A stretch of 8,221 nt of DNA from Candidatus Iainarchaeum sp. (GTDB lineage: Archaea; Iainarchaeota; Iainarchaeia; Iainarchaeales; GCA-2688035): positions 1-8,221 of the forward strand of contig JAFCFG010000033.1 of assembly GCA_017608725.1 (NCBI GenBank), in the 5' to 3' direction. Made by a program: the position numbers and the translations under genes. The notes beneath the pieces were generated by a model that had not been told where the DNA came from, did not search any database, and saw only the letters and a list, made by a program, of their open reading frames with translations. Below are positions 1 to 6,393 of the stretch, piece by piece. The first letter of the stretch is position 1. The number at the start of each line of letters is the position of its first letter.

Positions 1-789
1 GGCAAGGGCAGGCCTGGCTGGCATATTGAATGCAGTGCAATGAGCATGAAACACTTGGGTGAAAGCTTTGACATTCACTCAGGCGGAATAGACCTAATCT
101 TCCCACACCATGAAAATGAAATAGCGCAAAGCGAAGGGGCAACCGGCAAACAGTTTGCAAGGTACTGGGTTCACAACGCTTTTCTCAAAGTGAACGGGGA
201 AAAGATGAGCAAAAGCCTTGGAAACTTCTACACGCTGCGGGATTTAAAGGACTACAACCCCGTAGCAATCCGTTACCTAATGATTGCAGGGCATTACAGG
301 CAGCCTTTGAACTTTACATTTGAGGGATTGAGGGCAGCACAGAATTCAATTGACAGGCTGAATGAACTTGTTTCAAAACTACAAGAAGCAACTGGAAAGG
401 ATTCAGGGAAAGTGAAGAAGGCGATTGCCAATGCCGAAAAGAAGTTTGAGGCAGCAATGGATGATGATTTGAATACACCCCTTGGATTCGCTGCACTGTT
501 CGGTTTTGTAAGGGACTGCAACACCCTGCTTTCAAAAGACGAGATTGGAAAGAGGGATGCAAAGCTTGCATTGCAGTTTCTGCGCAAGATTGACAGCGTG
601 TTTGCTGTAATGGACTTTGAGCAGAAAAAGAAAATAAGCAGGGACGACCTTGCCCTAATAAAAAGAAGGGAGAAAATGCGCAGAGAAAAGAACTGGGCTG
701 AAGCGGACAGGATAAGGAACCGGCTTGAAAAGAAGGGAATCCTGCTTGACGACACTGAAAAAGGAACCAAATGGAAAGTGGTGAAATGA
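1..789 (+). CDS. cysS: Cysteinyl-tRNA synthetase, C-terminal part (5' end outside window)
   Basis: Class I aminoacyl-tRNA synthetase that charges tRNA-Cys with cysteine using ATP, in the cytoplasm. The open frame is already running at base 1 with the family motif GRPGWHIECSAMS, so the gene starts upstream and the HIGH motif is not visible. Counting from base 1, Cys11, His36 and Glu40 (in PHHENE) have exactly the spacing of the E. coli zinc ligands Cys209, His234 and Glu238. KMSKS sits at residues 68-72, again in register with E. coli 266-270. With that offset about 198 residues are missing and the protein ends where the E. coli enzyme does (262 residues here), so the C-terminus is complete. 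Residues 200-262 form the lysine/arginine-rich anticodon-binding end. The TGA stop overlaps the ATG of the next small gene (ATGA), implying translational coupling. Identification is secure. Confidence 0.97.
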   Translation, partial: GKGRPGWHIECSAMSMKHLGESFDIHSGGIDLIFPHHENEIAQSEGATGKQFARYWVHNAFLKVNGEKMSKSLGNFYTLRDLKDYNPVAIRYLMIAGHYRQPLNFTFEGLRAAQNSIDRLNELVSKLQEATGKDSGKVKKAIANAEKKFEAAMDDDLNTPLGFAALFGFVRDCNTLLSKDEIGKRDAKLALQFLRKIDSVFAVMDFEQKKKISRDDLALIKRREKMRREKNWAEADRIRNRLEKKGILLDDTEKGTKWKVVK

Positions 790-1031
790 GAGCGCTTTTG
801 AGCTATAAGAAATCCCGAACTCTTGCAGAAAAAGCAGCTGAGCGCTTAAAAAAGGCGGCCACCAGCTTGAAGCTTTCTCAAGAAGCCTGGTCTGAAAGAA
901 CTGGCGGAGACCCGGCCGGATTGGAAAGACAGGCTAAAAAAGAACTCCGAGAGGCACTGGAAGTTGCCAGGCAGGCAGAGAGAAACAGGCCGCTTCTCAG
1001 AAGGTGGAGAAAAAGGCCCAGAAAGCTTTAA
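786..1031 (+). CDS. Small basic helical protein of unknown function
   Basis: I do not recognise this 81-residue protein. It starts at an ATG that overlaps the cysS stop codon (ATGA), so it is probably co-translated with cysS. An in-frame ATG at 771 would add five residues and cannot be excluded; neither start has an ideally spaced ribosome site (GGTGA lies only 1 base before 786, AAGGA 4 bases before 771). The protein is very charged: 24 Lys/Arg against 10 Asp/Glu. Residues 8-37 and 44-68 look like two amphipathic, Ala/Glu/Lys-rich helices separated by a TGGDP turn. Residues 72-80 are a basic tail (RRWRKRPRK) that could bind RNA or DNA. There are no membrane segments or cysteines. Base composition is somewhat more GC-rich than its neighbours. 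Its last codons contain the TATA element of the following gene. That it is a real gene is likely but unproven. Confidence 0.6.
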   Translation: MRALLSYKKSRTLAEKAAERLKKAATSLKLSQEAWSERTGGDPAGLERQAKKELREALEVARQAERNRPLLRRWRKRPRKL

Positions 1032-1036
1032 ATATA
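1021..1036 (+). promoter_or_regulatory. Archaeal BRE/TATA promoter of the Kef-type antiporter gene
   Basis: GAAAG followed by CTTTAAATATA fits a purine-rich BRE next to a TATA box. It begins 45 bases before the ATG at 1066, which predicts a transcript starting roughly 5-15 bases ahead of the start codon; there is no Shine-Dalgarno site in between. The element overlaps the final codons and TAA of the preceding small gene. 14 of its first 15 bases match the element before carA at 5249-5263, at nearly the same distance from the start. Confidence 0.75.
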
Positions 1037-1065
1037 GCAATTGGTTTCTTATTAACTGATTAGTA

Positions 1066-2802
1066 ATGGAGCCAAGCCTCTTAGTTGACTTAGTTGTAAT
1101 AATACTGGCTGGAACTGCCTTGGGCTGCCTTGCAAGGCTACTAAAGCAGCCAACCCTTGTTTCATACTTGGTTGCGGGATTAATCATTGGGCCAATTGGC
1201 TTGGGCTTGATTTCAAACAGTGCTGATATTCTGCTTTTTTCTGAACTTGGCGTCGCTTTCTTGTTATTTGCTGTTGGAATTGAAACAGATTTCCCAAAGT
1301 TGGTAAGAATGAAGGGAACTGTTATTGGCGGCGCATTGCTGCAGGTTTTTTGGACTACAGCCATTGTTTTTGCTGTAATGCATTCTTTGTCCCTTTCCTT
1401 TATGGAAAGCCTTTATCTTGGCCTAATCCTTGCATTCAGCAGCACTGTGGTTGTTGTAAAAGTTTTGACCAGCAAAAACCAATTAAGCACATTGCACGGA
1501 AGGCTGATTATTGGGTTTGCTGTTGTACAGGATATGCTTGCCGTCCTGCTTCTGCCAGTTCTTGCAAGGCCTGAAACAATCTTTCAAACCAATATTGCTA
1601 CAACGTTTTTGTTCAGCATTTTTTCATTATTTGCAATGGCGTTTCTGCTCAACAAATATGTTTTGCCCAGGGTTTTAAGGTATTTTGCAAACACCGCTGA
1701 ATTGTTTTACCTGATAATTGTTTCAGTTTGCTTTGTTTTTATTTACTTGTCAGTTTTATTCAACTTTAGTATTGCAGTTGGAGCATTCATTGGAGGAATA
1801 AGCCTGAGCAGTCTGCCTTATAACGTTGAAGCCTCAAGCAAGATTAGGGGCCTGAGAGACTTCTTCTCAACAATATTCTTTGTTTCGTTGGGTATGCAAA
1901 TTGGTTTGGGCTTTGGCGGTTTCCCATTAACGCTCCTGATTATAATGCTTGGCATTGTCTACCTTCTCAACCCTTTAATCTATTTTTTGATTGGACTTGG
2001 GTTTGGTTACGGAGGCAGAACAGCTTTTTTGGTTGGCATGGCTCTTGGCCAAGCGAGTGAATTTTCATTCATTCTCGCAAGCCAAGGACTGAGGCTTGGG
2101 CAGATAAGCCAGCCTATTTATTCTATGGCACTGCTTGTAATAATTGTTTCAATGATGACAACGCCTTACCTCATTGAACACAGCAATGGCATTTACAACA
2201 GGTTTGAACACATTTTAGATAGATTCTTGCCTGCTGCAAAGAGGGCTTACTTGAGCCAGAGGCTAAGGCGCCTGGAAAGATTGCCAGAAAAAAAGCGTTT
2301 AAAGAAACATATTGTGCTGGTAGGTGCTGGTGTTTTTGGCAGCGGATTGATTGCTCTGCTGAAAAGCCACGGAACGCTTGTAATTGTGGACCACAACCCC
2401 TTTGTTGTGACTGACCTGATTAAAAAAGGCCATCACGCTATTTATGGCAGCCCGGACAACGACGAAGTTTGGAGGAAGATTTCACTAAAGGACGCAAAAT
2501 TGCTGATTATAACTATTCCCAATGCAAAGGAAGCAATTAAACTAATTAAAAGAGCAAAAAAAGCCAACCCAAAAATTGTTATCTTTGCCAGGGCACACTA
2601 CTACGGCAATGCCCTGGCACTGTATGAAAACAACGTGGACTTTGTTTGCATGTCACATGTGATTGGTTCAAATCTTTTCCTACGCAGCGTTGGCAAATTC
2701 CTTGCAACAGGCAAGTTGTACGAAATAGTCAATCTGCAAAACGAGTACATGCAGTATTTGCGGGAAAAGGCAAAAGAGGAAAAAAAGCACTTTGGGTTTT
2801 GA
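1066..2802 (+). CDS. Kef-type (CPA2) K+ or Na+/H+ antiporter with C-terminal TrkA-N domain
   Basis: A 578-residue inner-membrane cation/proton exchanger, probably moving K+ or Na+ against H+ for pH or ion balance. Residues 1-370 are a chain of about 12 hydrophobic segments typical of the sodium/hydrogen exchanger fold. Family marks include the AFSSTVVVVKVL stretch (123-134), the conserved Asp156 in VVQDMLAV (the expected ion/proton-carrying region), FFVSLGM (271-277) and ALGQASEFSFIL (326-337). A basic cytoplasmic linker (about 372-413) leads to a Rossmann TrkA-N/RCK domain at 414-545, with the dinucleotide loop VGAGVFGSG (419-427) and Asp442 at the end of the second strand, where the adenine ribose is usually bound. 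No TrkA-C domain follows; the protein ends in a short charged helix, as in many Kef-like proteins. The ATG start fits the TATA spacing and there is no ribosome site, so a short leader is expected. It appears to be transcribed alone. Ion specificity cannot be read from the sequence. Confidence 0.92.
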   Translation: MEPSLLVDLVVIILAGTALGCLARLLKQPTLVSYLVAGLIIGPIGLGLISNSADILLFSELGVAFLLFAVGIETDFPKLVRMKGTVIGGALLQVFWTTAIVFAVMHSLSLSFMESLYLGLILAFSSTVVVVKVLTSKNQLSTLHGRLIIGFAVVQDMLAVLLLPVLARPETIFQTNIATTFLFSIFSLFAMAFLLNKYVLPRVLRYFANTAELFYLIIVSVCFVFIYLSVLFNFSIAVGAFIGGISLSSLPYNVEASSKIRGLRDFFSTIFFVSLGMQIGLGFGGFPLTLLIIMLGIVYLLNPLIYFLIGLGFGYGGRTAFLVGMALGQASEFSFILASQGLRLGQISQPIYSMALLVIIVSMMTTPYLIEHSNGIYNRFEHILDRFLPAAKRAYLSQRLRRLERLPEKKRLKKHIVLVGAGVFGSGLIALLKSHGTLVIVDHNPFVVTDLIKKGHHAIYGSPDNDEVWRKISLKDAKLLIITIPNAKEAIKLIKRAKKANPKIVIFARAHYYGNALALYENNVDFVCMSHVIGSNLFLRSVGKFLATGKLYEIVNLQNEYMQYLREKAKEEKKHFGF

Positions 2803-2811
2803 ACAACAACC

Positions 2812-2819
2812 TTTAAAAA
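2812..2819 (+). promoter_or_regulatory. Probable TATA box of the ridA-thrC operon
   Basis: TTTAAAAA, preceded by AACAACAAC, begins ten bases after the antiporter stop. It predicts a transcript start near 2838-2845 and so a leader of about 100 bases before ridA, which agrees with ridA having a ribosome site. A weaker TTTAAG at 2905-2910 has the short spacing seen at the antiporter and carA genes and is the alternative, but a transcript from it would begin inside or just after the GGAG site. Confidence 0.5.
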
Positions 2820-2846
2820 CAGGGGCTAACATATATGAATTATATG

Positions 2847-2898
2847 AGCAAAAGAAGGGGTCTGCGGATTCTGCCATAAGATTTCTCTTGTTTTAGCT
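2847..2898 (+). other. Imperfect hairpin in the ridA leader
   Basis: Bases 2847-2860 can pair with 2884-2898: AGC with GCT, a bulged A2895, AAAA with TTTT, a G-G mismatch (2854/2890), then AAGGGG with TCTCTT using two G-U pairs. That is 13 pairs around a 23-base loop. It would lie close to the 5' end of a transcript starting from the TATA box at 2812. It resembles no riboswitch I know, and a chance pairing in AT-rich sequence is possible. Confidence 0.2.
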
Positions 2899-2928
2899 GA
2901 TTTGTTTAAGGGGAAAACTGGGTTTGAA

Positions 2929-2932
2929 GGAG
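2929..2932 (+). promoter_or_regulatory. Ribosome binding site that sets the TTG start of ridA
   Basis: GGAG lies 10 bases before the TTG at 2943. An in-frame TGA at 2925-2927 closes the frame upstream, leaving TTG 2943 as the only plausible start that keeps the conserved RidA N-terminus. Confidence 0.6.
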
Positions 2933-2942
2933 CGCGGTTGCC

Positions 2943-3326
2943 TTGACCTTTGACAGAATAGAGACAGAAAAGGCCCCAAAAGCAATAGGGCCCTACTCTC
3001 AGGCAATTAAATCAAACAGTCTTGTTTTTTGCTCAGGGCAAATTGCAATAAATCCAGAAACAAATGAATTCAAGCCAGGGACGATTGAAGAGCAAACCGA
3101 AACAGTTTGCAAAAATCTTGCTGCAGTGCTTGAAGCAGCAGGAAGCAGCCTGGAAAAAGTGGTAAAGACCACTGTTTTTTTGGCTGATATCAGCGATTTT
3201 CCAAAAATGAATGCAGTATATGCCCAATTTTTCAGTGGAAAGCCTGCAAGGGCCACAGTGGCAGTAAAAGCCCTGCCCAAAGGCGCTTTGGTTGAGATTG
3301 ATGCAATTGCAGAGGTGAAACCATGA
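2943..3326 (+). CDS. ridA: RidA/YjgF family enamine/imine deaminase
   Basis: A 127-residue cytoplasmic protein of the RidA family, which forms trimers that hydrolyse reactive enamines/imines (2-aminoacrylate, 2-aminocrotonate) released by PLP enzymes acting on serine and threonine, giving pyruvate or 2-oxobutyrate and ammonia. It is full length for the family. Visible marks are KAPKAIGPYSQAIK (10-23) with Tyr18, the FCSGQI strand (29-34), Arg103 in ARATVAV and Glu118 in VEIDAIAEV. The last two correspond to E. coli RidA Arg105 and Glu120, the substrate-carboxylate and water-activating residues, so the protein should be an active deaminase and not a catalytically dead YjgF paralogue. Translation begins with TTG. 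Its stop overlaps the thrC ATG (ATGA), so the two are co-translated. This fits removal of the 2-aminocrotonate-type intermediates formed in threonine synthesis or breakdown to isoleucine precursor. Confidence 0.95.
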   Translation: MTFDRIETEKAPKAIGPYSQAIKSNSLVFCSGQIAINPETNEFKPGTIEEQTETVCKNLAAVLEAAGSSLEKVVKTTVFLADISDFPKMNAVYAQFFSGKPARATVAVKALPKGALVEIDAIAEVKP

Positions 3327-5152
3327 ATGACCCAAACTACAGGGTAGAATGCTTTGCCTGCAGAAAAGGCCACAGTGAAGAGGAGTCAATTACTGCCTGC
3401 GTTAAGTGCAATTCCCCCTTGGAAGTGATTTACGATTACGACAAGATTGCTGAAAGGGTAAACAAGCAATTGCTTAAGACTGCCCCTTTAAAGGCAATAA
3501 AATACCTTGATTTCTACCCTTTGAGGGACTACAGAAAAGTCATTTCAATGGACGAGGGTGGCACGCCACTGTACAAAGCAAAGCGCTTGGGAAAAAAGCT
3601 TGGCCTAAAAAACCTGTTCATAAAGAACGAGGGAGCAAACCCAACAGGGGCATTCAAGGACAGGGGTTCAATGGTTGAAATAACCAAGGCAAAAGAGCTT
3701 GGGAAAAAGGCGATATGCGTTGCCTCAACAGGAAACATGGCTGCATCTGTTTCAGCCTATGCAAACAAGGCAGGCATCCCCTGCTACATTCTTGTCCCAG
3801 AGGGGGTAGCAATCGGGAAAATGAGCCAGACAACCTCCTATGGCGGAAGAATAATCCAGGTAAGAGGCACATATGACGACGCCGCTACCCTGACCCAAAA
3901 GATGGCAAAAGAGCACAACTTCTACCTTGCAGGAGACTATGCCTTCAGGCTTGAGGGCCAAAAATCAATTGGCTTTGAAATAGCTGAACAGCTGGACTGG
4001 AATGCACCGGACAAGGTGATAATGCCAATGGGCTGCGGCACAAACATTTCGGCTGTCTGGAAAGGATTTAAGGAATTTAAGGGATTTGATTTCATCGATT
4101 CCCTGCCAGAAATGGTTGGAGCCCAGGCCAGAGGGGCAAACCCCATAGTTGAAGCAGTCAAGAAGCACAAAAAGAAGTTTGCAGTTCTTGACAAGCCTGA
4201 AACTGTTGCAAGTGCTGTAAGCGTTGGAAACCCTTTGGACGGATTAAAAGCAATTAAAACAATAACCGAGTCCGGGGGATTTGCCGACGACTTCACTGAC
4301 GTAGAAATACTTGAAGCGGAGAAGCTGCTTGCAAAAGAAGAAGCCTTGTTTGTTGAGCCAGCAGCAGCCCTGCCACTGGCTGCTTTGATTAAGGCAAAGG
4401 AAAGCAACAAAATCAAAGGCGATGAAACCGTTGTAATGGTTATGACTGGCTCAGGCCTAAAAGACCCTTTGACTGCAATGAAAGTAATGCCTCGCCCCCC
4501 TTCGGTTGAACCTGATTTGGGGGAAATAAACAAGTTCCTTGATTACGGCTATTACAATGTTTTTGCAATGAGCAACTTGCAGCAAAAACCCCTTTTCTCA
4601 AAACTGCCAAGGATTGAAGAGCTCTCAGAAAAAGTGAAAAAGGAATTCGGGTTAGAACTAAACCCAAGTGACGCAAAATTTGCTTTGCTTGAAGTAAGGG
4701 GGTTCTTTGAAAAGGGCAAAAAGCCAACAAAGAGTGACTTGCAGTATATTCTGGAGGGCTTATTGAGGAGACCAAAGATTTCAGACAGGAAATTGATAGT
4801 TAAGAATTATTGGATTGAGTCAAACAAGCATGATAAGCCAAGGGCAAAAGTGGAGATTGAATTCTTTAAGAAAAAGATTGTAGAAGAAGGGGATGGTGTT
4901 GGCCCAGTTGATGCAGTAATAAATGCAATCCAAAAGGCTGTGAAGAAAAACGGCCTCTCTTTTAAGCTGATTGACTACACTGTTGAAATCAACACAAAGG
5001 GAACAGACGCAGCAGTCGACGTGAAAATGACGCTGCAGGATGCAAAGAAAAACAAAATAGAGAGTGTGGGCACAAGCCCTGACATAATTGCAGCAAGCGT
5101 TGATGCATTTGAATACGGATACAATGCATTGTGCCAGAAAAGCAAGAAGTAA
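3323..5152 (+). CDS. thrC: Threonine synthase fused to a LeuA/CimA-type regulatory region
   Basis: PLP-dependent enzyme converting O-phosphohomoserine to threonine and phosphate, in the cytoplasm. Residues 7-35 form a zinc ribbon (Cys10, Cys13, Cys26, Cys29) common at the start of archaeal threonine synthases. Residues 60-395 are the fold-type II catalytic core: PLP lysine Lys112 in NPTGAFKDRG, the STGNMAAS loop (135-142), EGQKSIGFEI (211-220), the MGCGTN phosphate-cup loop (236-241) and TGSGLKD (375-381). The enzyme should end near residue 400, yet the frame continues to 609. Residues about 430-478 resemble the helical linker that follows the TIM barrel in 2-isopropylmalate and citramalate synthases. 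Residues 488-605 match their allosteric domain, with GDGVGPVDAVINAI (523-536), DYTVEINTKGTDAAVDVKM (551-569) and SPDIIAASVDAFEYGYNAL (585-603). Start: ATG preceded by GAGGTGA (3312-3318) with a 4-base spacer, overlapping ridA. Catalytic assignment is firm. The regulatory reading is by motif recall, and the ligand (isoleucine, leucine or other) is unknown. Confidence 0.93.
   Translation: MNDPNYRVECFACRKGHSEEESITACVKCNSPLEVIYDYDKIAERVNKQLLKTAPLKAIKYLDFYPLRDYRKVISMDEGGTPLYKAKRLGKKLGLKNLFIKNEGANPTGAFKDRGSMVEITKAKELGKKAICVASTGNMAASVSAYANKAGIPCYILVPEGVAIGKMSQTTSYGGRIIQVRGTYDDAATLTQKMAKEHNFYLAGDYAFRLEGQKSIGFEIAEQLDWNAPDKVIMPMGCGTNISAVWKGFKEFKGFDFIDSLPEMVGAQARGANPIVEAVKKHKKKFAVLDKPETVASAVSVGNPLDGLKAIKTITESGGFADDFTDVEILEAEKLLAKEEALFVEPAAALPLAALIKAKESNKIKGDETVVMVMTGSGLKDPLTAMKVMPRPPSVEPDLGEINKFLDYGYYNVFAMSNLQQKPLFSKLPRIEELSEKVKKEFGLELNPSDAKFALLEVRGFFEKGKKPTKSDLQYILEGLLRRPKISDRKLIVKNYWIESNKHDKPRAKVEIEFFKKKIVEEGDGVGPVDAVINAIQKAVKKNGLSFKLIDYTVEINTKGTDAAVDVKMTLQDAKKNKIESVGTSPDIIAASVDAFEYGYNALCQKSKK
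4610..5137 (+). other. LeuA/CimA-like linker and allosteric domain within threonine synthase
   Basis: This part of thrC encodes residues 430-605. In LeuA/CimA enzymes the homologous domain binds leucine or isoleucine at the dimer interface and gives feedback inhibition. Visible here are the helical linker (LELNPSDAKF then KPTKSDLQYIL), a first strand-rich half (about 489-515), the GPVDA helix (527-540), a second strand-rich half carrying the KGTDA turn (559-563), and the final DIIAAS helix (587-603). In the family, the G-P-V-D-A and D-I-x-x-A-S segments are the most conserved. The catalytic TIM barrel of LeuA (HxH metal site) is absent, so only the regulatory end is present. A stretch of about 35 residues (395-429) joins it to the catalytic core. 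Confidence 0.8.
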
Positions 5153-5181
5153 TTAAATCATGAAAACAGGGTGCCGGATAC

Positions 5182-5189
5182 TTTTAAAC
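5182..5189 (+). promoter_or_regulatory. Second TATA-like element upstream of carA
   Basis: TTTTAAAC lies about 70 bases before the main carA TATA box in the 143-base gap after thrC. A transcript from it would begin near 5210 and give carA a leader of about 85 bases. Nothing else supports it, and only a four-codon frame follows (ATG at 5214), so it may be chance. Confidence 0.2.
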
Positions 5190-5248
5190 TTAATGCCTTA
5201 AATTGTGCTTCAAATGCGGAGATATTAGGCAGCAACGAAAAAACACGC

Positions 5249-5263
5249 GAAAACTTTAAATAT
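5249..5263 (+). promoter_or_regulatory. Archaeal BRE/TATA promoter of the carA-carB operon
   Basis: GAAAA followed by CTTTAAATAT differs by one base from the element before the antiporter gene (1021-1035). It begins 47 bases before the carA TTG, predicting a leader of roughly 5-15 bases and translation without a Shine-Dalgarno site, which is indeed missing. The bacterial-looking TATAAT at 5277-5282 lies near the predicted transcript start and lacks a good -35 partner. Confidence 0.75.
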
Positions 5264-5295
5264 TAGTTGCGCTTTCTATAATAACGGGTTCTTTT

Positions 5296-6393
5296 TTGAG
5301 CCAAAATGAACCCAAAGCAGCTAAACTGATTCTGGAAGATAACAGCTCTTTTGAGGGCATAGGGTTTGGCGCTTTCTCAAGTGTTTCCGGTGAAGTGGTA
5401 TTCAACACTGGAATGGTTGGTTACCCTGAAAGCCTAACCGACCCAAGTTACAGGGGCCAAATTCTTGTTTTAACATACCCGTTAATTGGAAATTATGGCG
5501 TTCCAGGCAAGGAAAAGGACTGTTTTGGCTTGCTAAAGAACTTTGAATCAAGCAGAATCCAGATAACTGGCCTGATTGTTGCAGATTATTCCTACGAATT
5601 CAACCACTGGCAGGCAACAGAAAGCCTGGGAGAGTGGCTGCAAGAAGAGAATATCCCTGGCATAACTGCAATTGACTGCAGGGCACTAACCAAAAAGCTC
5701 AGGGAAAAGGGGGTAATGCTCGGCAAAATTGTTTTTGATAGCCAAGAATTGGGTTTTGATGACCCAAACAAGAAAAATCTTGTTGCAGAGGTCAGTTGCA
5801 GGAAGCCAGTGCTGTACGAAAACGGAAAAAGAACGATTGCTCTGCTTGACTGCGGTGCAAAGGACAGCATTATTAGGAGCTTCCTCCAGAGGAATGTTTC
5901 AGTCCTCAGGGTGCCGTGGGATTACAACCTGTTCAATGGCAAACATGATTTTGAAGCTGTTTTTGTAAGCAACGGCCCCGGTGACCCAAAAACGGTGCAA
6001 ACAGCAATTGATACAGTGAGGAAATCATTGGAATATTCTATGCCAACCTTTGGAATTTGCCTTGGAAACCAGATTCTTGGGCTGGCAGCTGGCGCAGATA
6101 CATTCAAATTGAAGTACGGCCACAGAAGCCAGAACCAGCCTTGCCAGATTGTTGGAACAAAACAGTGTTACATCACTTCCCAGAACCACGGCTTTGCAGT
6201 TGATGAAAAAAACATTCCAAGGGATTGGCAGCCCTGGTTCAGGAACCTGAACGACGGAACGAATGAGGGCATAAAACACAAGAGCAAGCCATTTATGTCA
6301 GTGCAGTTTCACCCAGAGGCAAACCCAGGGCCGGTTGACACAGGCTTTTTGTTTGACTGGTTTCTGAAAAAAGTGAAGGAGGCGAAGAAATAA
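5296..6393 (+). CDS. carA: Carbamoyl-phosphate synthase small (glutaminase) subunit
   Basis: Hydrolyses glutamine and channels ammonia to the CarB subunit to make carbamoyl phosphate for pyrimidines and arginine. It is 365 residues, slightly under the usual 370-390. The N-terminal domain (8-175) carries LEDNSSFEGIGFGA, NTGMVGYPESLTDPSY (37-52) and IDCRALTKKLR (126-136). The class I glutamine amidotransferase domain starts near 180, with FVSNGPGDP (223-231), nucleophile Cys255 in FGICLGNQ, TSQNHGFAVD (294-303) and catalytic His339 and Glu341 in FHPE. The triad is complete. The residue two after Cys is Gly and the third is Asn (GNQ), where E. coli has His. The C-terminal half (QPC, NDGTNEGI, QFHPEANPGPVDT) reads more like eukaryotic CAD or Bacteroidota than E. 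coli. TTG 5296 is the start: an in-frame TAA at 5257 closes the frame, and the ATG at 5306 is out of frame. Confidence 0.96.
   Translation: MSQNEPKAAKLILEDNSSFEGIGFGAFSSVSGEVVFNTGMVGYPESLTDPSYRGQILVLTYPLIGNYGVPGKEKDCFGLLKNFESSRIQITGLIVADYSYEFNHWQATESLGEWLQEENIPGITAIDCRALTKKLREKGVMLGKIVFDSQELGFDDPNKKNLVAEVSCRKPVLYENGKRTIALLDCGAKDSIIRSFLQRNVSVLRVPWDYNLFNGKHDFEAVFVSNGPGDPKTVQTAIDTVRKSLEYSMPTFGICLGNQILGLAAGADTFKLKYGHRSQNQPCQIVGTKQCYITSQNHGFAVDEKNIPRDWQPWFRNLNDGTNEGIKHKSKPFMSVQFHPEANPGPVDTGFLFDWFLKKVKEAKK
6378..6382 (+). promoter_or_regulatory. Ribosome binding site before the small ORF at the carA-carB junction
   Basis: GGAGG, inside the last codons of carA, ends 10 bases before the ATG at 6393. 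It is too far from the carB start (over 110 bases) to serve carB, so it argues that the small frame is translated. Confidence 0.5.

Noticed and set aside
294..770. Reverse-strand open frame of 158 codons inside cysS
   Set aside because: Antisense shadow of the well-matched CysRS C-terminal region; Ser/Phe-rich product.
846..1364. Reverse-strand open frame of 172 codons covering the small basic gene and the antiporter start
   Set aside because: Mirrors the coding strand of the antiporter N-terminus, has no recognisable domain, and would destroy a well-placed promoter arrangement on the + strand.
1350..1574. + strand 74-codon frame inside the antiporter gene
   Set aside because: Out-of-frame shadow of the transmembrane region with Cys-rich nonsense composition.
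2835..2879. 14-codon frame as a real peptide gene
   Set aside because: No ribosome site, uncertain to be inside the transcript, and far too short to judge; kept only as a remark on the leader.
3937..4533. Reverse-strand open frame of 198 codons
   Set aside because: Antisense to the thrC catalytic core; Ser/Ala/Phe-rich shadow with no promoter or ribosome site.
5277..5282. TATAAT resembling a bacterial -10 box before carA
   Set aside because: There is no -35 hexamer at 16-18 bases, and the archaeal BRE/TATA element with matching spacing at another gene explains the promoter better.
5291..5297. Run of six T as a terminator
   Set aside because: It overlaps the carA TTG start and lies after the promoter, so it cannot end the thrC transcript usefully; no hairpin precedes it.
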